From Antitrichia curtipendula (lineage: Eukaryota > Streptophyta > Bryopsida > Hypnales > Leucodontaceae): DNA of 64,000 bases. This document shows, in pieces, positions 57,174-64,000 of this stretch (positions within the stretch are counted from its first letter, which is position 1; every line of letters begins with the position of its first letter). The position numbers and the translations under genes were made by a program. The stretch lies in the NCBI GenBank assembly GCA_951230915.1, contig OX579633.1, forward strand, positions 25,826,574 through 25,890,573, given 5' to 3'. The notes below the pieces were generated by a model that searched no databases, had not been told where the DNA came from, and saw nothing but the letters and a program-made list of their open reading frames with translations.

Positions 57174-59705
57174 CTAGCCTAACCTGGCAGCTAGAAACCT
57201 CAGAAAGAACGCAATTTTCTCAGCCTCAGTCTTCGACCTTATAACTCTTGCATTTTTGTCTTCAACTACCACGCCTTCATTTCTTCCCCTTTTTTTAAGC
57301 TTGGAACCAAATTCTTTCTTGACTGCTGAAGTGCATCTGGCTGCATCAACTCCTGGCTCTGATAGTTTGGACTCTTTAGCCGCCATGTGAGTGACCTAAC
57401 TGATTGACCGCGGGGTAACAGCTATTGCATGGCTATCATTAAATAAAGCTATTGGTGACAAATTCTCAGAGCCATTGGTGCTGAAAGCTGCTGACCTCCT
57501 TCTGGGTGTGGTGAACTGCTTTGACAGTTTGGGAGTTTCCAGAGCGTGTTGCTTGTTGGAGTCTACAAGTACAGACTTGCCCTGTAGGAGAAGGAAATTT
57601 CATTTTGCATTAGAGTGACAAATATAGACACAATCTTTATGCCTAACATGAATCCACATGAAATAAGAGAACTGACCTGCTTTTGCTCCTTGCTTGTACT
57701 CTTCAAAGTTTCCAGGGGCTCAAATGAAGGGTTGACATATACGAAAAAAGTGTCTAAGGGCAGATCATGAGTGCCGAGAGAATCCTCGTGTGAATTTGGG
57801 GCATGATTTTCCACTCCACCTCCACCCTGTACCTTCTTAGGAGTCGGAGAAGCACGATTTTCCACTCCATTTCCATGCTGTACCACCTTAGAAGCATGAT
57901 GATCCAATCCACTTCCAACCTATACCTTTCTAGGAGTTGAGGAAGCATGATTTTCCACGCCGCTTCCAACTTGTATCTTCTTCGGAGTTGTAGAAGAATG
58001 ATTTCGCACTCCATCTGCAGCTCGTATGAGTTTGGGAGTTGAGCAAAGCCCTTCGCCATTGGAATCCACTGGAAATTGGCTGGGCTGCACGTAATGCATA
58101 CACAATGTTAACTCCTCTGACGACCAAGGATTCATGGTTTCGAAATGACCAATTTCACTGATCATATTGTGAAACATATACTCAGATCGGACCAAAATAT
58201 TTACCAAAATCAACGATGAACATCACATGGGTTGGAAAAAACTACAGCAAAAGCAAGTAGGAACAAATCTCAATATGACATTCATGAGACCCAATTAAGG
58301 CCTCTTGTCCCTTCAGGAGTTTGTTCCACATCAAAACAGCTTACATTTTTAGTAAAATACAGAGATTTGTTTAAAATAGCATTGAAGTTGTGATATGAAA
58401 GTGGGACTCACTGTGGTTGCAGTTAAGCAAGTCATATTGATCAACCTATCTGAGCTAGGCTTAGGAACTTCAGATCTTCTCCCCTAGGGCACATCGTCCA
58501 ACCACAATGTCAATTCATTGGGATAAATTACCACTAATCAATGCCAATTTAGAATGATTCACAACTTCAAAAAGGCATCATAGTAAACTATCTTCAGGAA
58601 ATTGTAAACTGGGATCACTGCATGATCAATAAGCGGCTATTTGGCAGCGCCTCTTCCTCAAATAGAACAGTAAGATTTTCATGAGTCTTTCTAGATATCC
58701 AATGTACAATCCTCAATATAATCCTAATTGATGGAATATTCAAAATCCAGAATAGTTACCATGCAGTTAATCTGCCTTGGAAACAGTGTGGAAAATAATT
58801 CTAGTGCAAGAACACCACATTTAAAACTGGCAATGGAAAAGTAAACTGTGAAAACCAAGACTTACTGGAGACAAAATGAAAACAAGTTGTTACCTCACTT
58901 ATACAGTGCATCTTGTTGAGGTGCAGTGCACAATTGGTTCACATTGATAATATGAGAAGGCTCTTGAACGCCGGGTTTTAGGATTTAGAATTTAGGATTT
59001 AAGGCTTAGGCAATTGTGAATACTACAAAGGCGTTGATTTCGAAATGTTAGGCAACTAATCCAAAAAAGAAAAATCTACCCATTCATGATCAACGCATAC
59101 AAGCTTTATGTCAAAGAAGACAGAAACCCTGCCACCAACTTGATATAAAGGATACATATCATGAAATTGGAGGGGAATCAAAAGCATTTTGAATTCAGAC
59201 CCCAGATACTCGACAGAAAAGCAATTGAGCTCATACTTCATAATTGGATCAAATGAATATTGTAACTCTCCACGTATAAGCTACAGCTCTCTAGAAGCAC
59301 TTAAAATCAAAGATTAGGAAGATCAAAATTACGGATTTAGGGTTTGAGAGAGCAAGCGGGGACACTACAAACAGGCTGAGCTTCAATTTTGAAAAGAGAA
59401 ACCAACCGAGAAAAGCAAAGTCAACCCATCATGATCAGCACATACGAGCTTGTTTCTAAGAAACAGGAAACCCTGACACGAACTTGATATGTAGGATAAA
59501 AACAACACGACCAAAGGTGAATCAAAATCACAATGAATTCAGACCCCACTTGCAATTGTGTTCCTACTTCATATTTGGATCAAGCGCAAATTACAATGTC
59601 CATAAAGCTCTACAAAAGAAATTGAAAATCTAATATTAGGTTTACAAGGATTTCAGAGCAACATACCTGCTCAAGATGCGTTGCCTCATTGTCATGACAC
59701 TTCAT
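57174..59705 (-). pseudogene. TPKK-repeat basic protein, two internal TAGs
   Basis: A possible first exon 59705-59667 (MKCHDNEATHLEQ, donor cag|gtatgt, phase 0), exon 58084-57677 (acceptor gtgcag, donor cag|gtcagt) and exon 57581-57174 (acceptor ctacag) stay in phase. The middle exon holds a tandem repeat of about 17 residues (HSSTTPKKIQVGSGVEN; HASSTPRKV-stop-VGSG; RASPTPKKVQGGGGVEN). The last exon contains TPRRS, TPRS and a C-terminal KIAFFLRFLAARL. (S/T)PKK motifs are known minor-groove DNA contacts and CDK-type sites, so a nuclear role is inferred. TAGs at 57920-57922 and 57416-57418 break it. At the first, neighbouring repeat units have CAA or CAG (Gln). No family name recognised. Confidence 0.55.
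57800..58030 (-). repeat. 51-bp coding minisatellite
   Basis: Four to five imperfect 51-bp units encode the 17-residue TPKK repeat of the surrounding gene. One unit is shortened by 9 bp. Confidence 0.75.
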
Positions 59706-59810
59706 TCCCACTTCAATTCAAGGATTTAAGGTTTAGGTAGCAAGCGGGAGCAGTGCAAACAAGCTAGGGCTTCAACTGTGAAATGTTCAACAACCAACCC
59801 AAAACCCAAA
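58900..59810 (-). promoter_or_regulatory. tandemly repeated leader/promoter of TPKK gene
   Basis: A segment of about 345 bp is repeated: 59030-59375 and 59375-59720, with the start of a third unit at about 59770. Landmarks are tgatcaacgcatacaagctt against tgatcagcacatacgagctt. Each unit carries, on the minus strand, a CCGCTTGC box next to an AAACCCTAA-like telo-box and, in at least two, an ATG followed by a short exon and a GT donor (59705-59667; about 58911 for MHCISE). This suggests duplicated alternative promoters or first exons. Confidence 0.6.
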
Positions 59811-60129
59811 ATCTGAGACCAGTCTACCGAGGGAGAGGAAATTTCCGGTGAGGCTGAAAAACCAAAGGGAAGAATCGTCTCAAGCAGGGGAGCTAGTCAG
59901 TGGGAGCGATCACCACATGATTGGGCACGGCATGATTGGCACATTTGTTCTACATGCCAGCTAGCATCATTTGTCTCTCTTACCTAAGATGTTGGGCCTA
60001 TGACCGCAGAGTTCAGGGTTTTTTATTAATTTTAGAAAGCAATAATCACTGGAAGGATGAAGCTATTTACATCCATAGAAGTGGATGAAACTTTCAATCT
60101 ATGGATGAAATTTCATTTATTCATTCAAA
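59810..60129. other. 5' flank of minus-strand gene
   Basis: A GC-richer stretch to about 59990 is probably promoter or leader sequence of the minus-strand gene. The rest is AT-rich spacer. Confidence 0.35.
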
Positions 60130-62604
60130 TTAGAATTTGGAAAAAATAAGTTTTTCAGAACATTGTGGGACTGGATTTTTTGACTTTGAACATTTTTAAC
60201 TTAAGCCGGCTTTATACTAGGCCTAGGATCGGATGGAAGGCTGGCCGGATTTGCCTACAATCCGGTCCTCAATCCGGCCCCAAATTTTCCATTCGGCCCT
60301 AGTTAATGTAAAGCCCTTGGGCCGGATTCTAGGGCCCAATTTTCAATTCATGTGCTCTTGGATTTTTTCAATGTTCAATTAAAAAAATTAAAAACCATTA
60401 TTGTTTCCTTTCTCTTTTTTTTTTCTATTTCAAAAAAACAATTTTTTTTTTCTTTTTCCTTTTTCCTTTTTCTTTTTCCTTTTTTCTTTTAATTCAAAAA
60501 AAGAAGATCTTTTGACTTTTTCTAAAACTTCATCTTTCTGTTCCTTTTTTTTCTACTTTCAAAATGAAAAAATGAATTTCTTCATGTTTTTTGGGAACCT
60601 TTTCTTTTTCCTTTCAAAATGTAATTTAAAAATATATATTTAGTTATATTTGATTATTTATTTAGTCAATATACATTGAGACGCATTTCCAATTCTTCTC
60701 TTTTTGCAACATGGTGACTATTCAAAGGCAAAATGTTTTAGTATCATAAGTATTGAGCCTTGCTTTCAATTTGTTTTCATTTCTATGTTGACACATATGC
60801 AAGTAGATCTACATTCAAATGACTTTACTTTTGGATGTTTAAAAAGAAGATTGAAGATTCTACTAAAATGAATTGATGTGCTACTAATTTTTTGAATTGA
60901 TTTCCATAAACTATGGAACAACTTGGATTGAATGCAAAATTCACTTTTATTCCTCCTAAAATTTACTAGAAATTGTTTGGAGAATATCAACTTCCTCAAA
61001 AAGGCAATAAGATCTTAAATGCATGGTTAATGAAGAGACTACCTTATTTTGCCTAAACTAATTGGAAATATAAAAATATAATGCAACATCCAAATGTCAC
61101 GTCCTTTGGTGTGTAGGAACTTCCTTTTAAAGGTGAACAATATAATAGAAAATTATAAATTATCCACTAATGGTAGCTTTTAGCGAAAAGGAAATTAAAT
61201 TTCTTTCAAATTAAATAACAAAACAAAATATTTTTTTCATTTAATTATTTGAAGTCAATTTAACTTTGAAATGAATAGTTTAAATTATTAAGTTTTCATT
61301 ATTATTTAAATCATTTTATTATTTAAATCATTTTATTAATAATATTATTATTTCAATTATTAAATTATTACAGTATTTTTATCTATATTATCACATTATT
61401 ATTTATATTTAAATTATTGAATTATTGTTATTTGAGTTATTAATATATTCAGATAAATTAACTATTCTTGCATTACCAGCCTCCTCACCACCCCACCCAC
61501 CCACCCCAAAAGTAAGCAAAACAATTGAACTTGTGTGACGCAGTACAACAATGAAGCCACTTTTGAAGCATGGCAACAAAGGAGATTTTGAGAAAAATAA
61601 AAATGGGTTTATAAAAATTGATGGTAGAGATTTGTATGACCTAACGGAGGAGTCCAATTCGGCTCTAGATGGGAGTTCCGGCCACCCAAAACCTCGTCCC
61701 CATTGCTCCCTTGGGGCCGGAAGGTTTGGCGCCAAAACCATGCCACCTATGACGACTTGTAGGATGAGTTGTAGGATTCATTTCTAAACTACAACTTGTA
61801 GGATGAGTTGTAGTTCCGGCCGGCTCCAAGTATAGAGCCCTTGGGTCGGATTTGGAGAAATTGAGTGATCCTATTGGTTCAATCTTGGAGAGTTCCGGCC
61901 GGCCTTCAATCCGGCCCCAAGTATAAACCGGGCCTTAAAATTTTTGCACTACAAAGTTTTGAGCTTTAAATTTTTGTAGTGGAAAATTGAGTTTAGAGTT
62001 TAGGAAAAAAAAGAAATTCAAAAAACCTTAATTTTTTTTCTTAAAAAAATTGTTAAGTAAAAGTAGGTACAAGAGAGAAGGAAAATCTAAAATATTATTA
62101 TCTTTTAGATGGAATTAAAACGCACTAATTCCAATGGTGAGATTGTTCTAGCAAGTAAACTCAACCATGCAATTTTTTTTTTTTTTAAATTGAAAAAATT
62201 GCATTTAGAAATGAATCCTACAAGTTATTTTTTTTCAAAAAGATGCTCTAACTACTCAAAAAACAAGAAAGTCCATAACTTTCTTGTAACAAATCCAAAT
62301 GAAAAGAATCAAATCTTTTCAAATAGAAAAAAACATAATCTATGAAAAAAATGATTTAAAAAAAAATTCAAATTTTTGAAATTTTTTTTTGCTGCTTAGA
62401 TTGCCCCCTCTCCCCTAATTTGAGCTTATTTGGGCATAACTTTTGTTCCAAGGCATCGATTAAGAAAAAATTATATTTCCACAAAGCCTATTAATTTTTT
62501 CTATCTTCAAAAAAAATTTCAAAAAATCAGGACAAAAATTCAGCCTATAGGTACTTGCCCAAAATCGCATTTGTCCTCCAAAGGGACAATAATCCTTTAA
62601 GTTA
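60130..62604 (+). mobile_element. family C MITE copy 2, 5'-truncated and split
   Basis: Segments 60130-60204 and 61935-62604 together align with about 19545-20300 of family C. Shared landmarks are ttttcagaacattgtgggac, actacaaagttttgagcttt and tttgagcttatttgggcata. The left end is missing, and the right terminus is altered so that TTAA reads TTAT. The interruption is the nested element at 60205-61934. Confidence 0.85.
60201..61938 (+). mobile_element. nested TTAA element, family D, CCGG-rich ends
   Basis: The 1,730-bp insert 60205-61934 is flanked by TTAA at 60201-60204 and 61935-61938, while the unoccupied site survives in family C copy 1 (acttaaaattttt at about 19638). It begins GCCGGCTTTATACTAGG and ends AAGTATAAACCGGGCC, an imperfect inverted repeat. 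Subterminal regions are rich in GGCCGGAT motifs at both ends. The interior has a pyrimidine tract (60390-60500) and an AT-only tract (61260-61440). No transposase is encoded, so it is non-autonomous. Confidence 0.88.
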
Positions 62605-63000
62605 TAACGCGTGCAATATGTAGCTAAGAATGGTCACAAAAAGGTTGCATAAATCAAAAGAGTTTAGAAACTTAAGTATTCCTTACCAATTTTTTCTTTT
62701 TCAAATGTTTTTTTTGTTATGTATACCTTGGCCCTGTAAGGTACCACTCCTGTGTTAGAATTTCACGGGGCTCCTATGAGAGCTACGGGAGCCTAGGAGG
62801 TGGTGGGCCATTCAACAAATAACCCCTCTCTACCATCTTTGTTTTAAATTAATTTTTTTTAAACAAATGAAATGAAATGTTAGACTTTGGAGCTAAGTCC
62901 TAAAGTCTTGAAGTTCCCTCCTCAAGGTTGATATCCTCCAAATATGTTCTAATTTTGCTATGTAAGAACCAATTGATATTGCTTGAAGCTAGTTAAAATC
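62605..63000. other. intergenic, no gene recognised
   Basis: AT-rich spacer between two mobile elements, with nothing else visible. Confidence 0.5.
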
Positions 63001-63259
63001 CCCCAATATTCCAATAGTGCTAGTATGTGAGCATGAAAATGCAAGCATGTGAGCCTTAAGTATGTATATAAGTAGATATACAACACCCATTGAAGGTGAT
63101 TATAACAAATATATCTATAATATAGGTATCTATAGCATAGTTGCACTATAATTATAGAAGGTTTCTATATTATAGACACCTATCCCATAGGTATGTAGTC
63201 TTCTAGGCTCATGAGCTTACACTCTTAAGCTTGCATAATAGCAGCCCTCCCCAATATTC
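63001..63259. mobile_element. MITE with 11-bp TSD, family E copy 2
   Basis: The 237-bp element 63012-63248 is flanked by CCCCAATATTC (63001-63011 and 63249-63259). Ends (AGTGCTAGTATGTGAGC and the complement of TTGCATAATAGCAG) and interior match the copy at 9887-10131. Two different duplications of the same length in two copies confirm real insertion boundaries. Confidence 0.88.
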
Positions 63260-64000
63260 AAAAGAGGTGGCCAAATATCCTATAATTTTGAGGTGGTGTT
63301 TGTTGATTTGTAGCCCTTGAAAATTCCTTCTAGTTTTGCATCTATTGAATTTGAAATGCAACTAGGTTTTTTTCCCAATCCACAAGGTTGATTTTGAATT
63401 AACTGCCAGGGTTTTCCGATCATTGCCCGATAGGGAGACTTGACAGCAAAGGAGGCTTGTGATTCAACAATAAGCACAACCCTCTCATCTGTCCATCTAT
63501 CCAAGGCGAGATCCAAGGTAGGGCAATGAGGGGGTCAATTCACTCTAGCCGCAAGCCACTGGCATTTGAGTGCAAATTTATGAGCCATCTATTCCAACGG
63601 CCCCTCCAACTATGGTAAACTAACCAACCTATGACTGACAAAATAATTGGTTTGCCTTATTGACATTTACGAAAAATAAATAAAAAATTTCATAGAAAGA
63701 CAAACATGGGAAATGGAGAGAGCAATTGAAATTTTATTTTTTTGACAAATTATGAATTTGTTACAAATTTTTGAAGTGTGCTGCCCATTTGGCCCAGAAT
63801 AGTCTCTAGACTACCTTAAAACCATCAAAAAGAGTGCCCATAGTGGGCGTTAGACCACCTGAAGCAATCACAATATTTCCTAATTTGGATGCAATATTTT
63901 TTAACATGGACATGCCATAATGGAATAAAAAAAGTTAGTTCATGTAATGACTTTAGAGCATTTGCAATGTTGTCCTGGTATGTGGCCTAGTATTGGTATA
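63260..64000. other. intergenic, no gene recognised
   Basis: A 78-codon minus frame (63280-63516) has protein-like composition (LALDRWTDERVVLIVESQ) but no domain I can name. The remainder is AT-rich. Confidence 0.35.

Noticed and set aside
43073..58084. Reassigned genetic code (TAR read as Gln) to explain the many TAG/TAA interruptions
   Set aside because: TGA stops are equally part of the pattern, and the two intact 454-residue F-box genes use only CAA/CAG for their many Gln codons and end in TAA. Pseudogene decay by C-to-T change explains the data better.
60401..60643. 80-codon Phe-rich plus frame
   Set aside because: Product of the pyrimidine tract inside the nested transposon.
1..64000. 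CRISPR arrays, bacterial operons or ribosome-binding sites
   Set aside because: Introns, plant-type genes and transposons show eukaryotic nuclear DNA. The repeats lack uniform spacers, and no tRNA or rRNA gene was recognised.

Overview
This is eukaryotic nuclear DNA, almost certainly from a land plant or a close streptophyte relative. The support is: GT-AG introns; an F-box/kelch-like gene of plant type; plant-type PIF/Harbinger and piggyBac transposases; plant telo-box (TTTAGGG) motifs in leader introns; and long AT-rich spacers packed with non-autonomous DNA transposons. The repeat-rich, gene-poor character and the bryophyte-like look of several TE-associated families make a moss, liverwort or similar lineage my best guess, but the sequence alone does not settle it.

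Layout. 1-1.5 kb: a satellite of about nine hairpin-forming palindromes. 2.5-3.2 kb: a TTAA-flanked MITE. 4.9-5.2 kb: a PIF/Harbinger transposase fragment. 5.9-8.7 kb: a decayed gene of the DUF7869-like (RNase-H-fold, putative transposase) type. 9.9-10.1 kb: a MITE with 11-bp target duplications. 12.0-16.7 kb and 27.3-31.4 kb: two direct copies of an F-box/kelch gene, the only clearly intact genes in the window. 16.9-22.4 kb between them: three more TTAA-flanked elements. 22.4-24.0 kb: a leader-like, GC-richer segment. 31.4-41 kb: mostly empty AT-rich DNA, with a 24-bp minisatellite, a degenerate repeat and a perfect 23-bp palindrome. 41.4-46.6 kb: fragments of an unrecognised gene followed by a nearly full-length piggyBac-like transposase pseudogene, itself interrupted by an insertion. 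47.2-49.2 kb: a cluster of palindromes in a 1.5-kb inverted repeat. 49.7-51.9 kb: a minus-strand pseudogene with a ParB-like motif. 55.1-56.1 kb: a minus-strand short-chain dehydrogenase/reductase pseudogene. 57.2-59.8 kb: a minus-strand gene or pseudogene for a TPKK-repeat protein with a tandemly repeated leader. 60.1-62.6 kb: a TTAA-family MITE with a second TTAA element inserted in it. 63.0-63.2 kb: a second copy of the 11-bp-TSD MITE.

Three themes stand out. First, the two F-box copies are almost identical in introns and silent sites, yet by my hand alignment differ at 27 of 454 residues with only two silent codon changes, which is opposite to neutral or purifying expectation. Second, the broken genes are mostly broken by stop codons one C-to-T (or G-to-A) step from CAG, CAA, CGA or TGG. 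The piggyBac frame runs about 800 codons with 13 stops and no indel, suggesting methylcytosine deamination. Third, many elements use TTAA targets and CCCY-type termini, as piggyBac-mobilised elements do, and a piggyBac-like transposase relic lies in the same window. All alignments and counts were made by eye.
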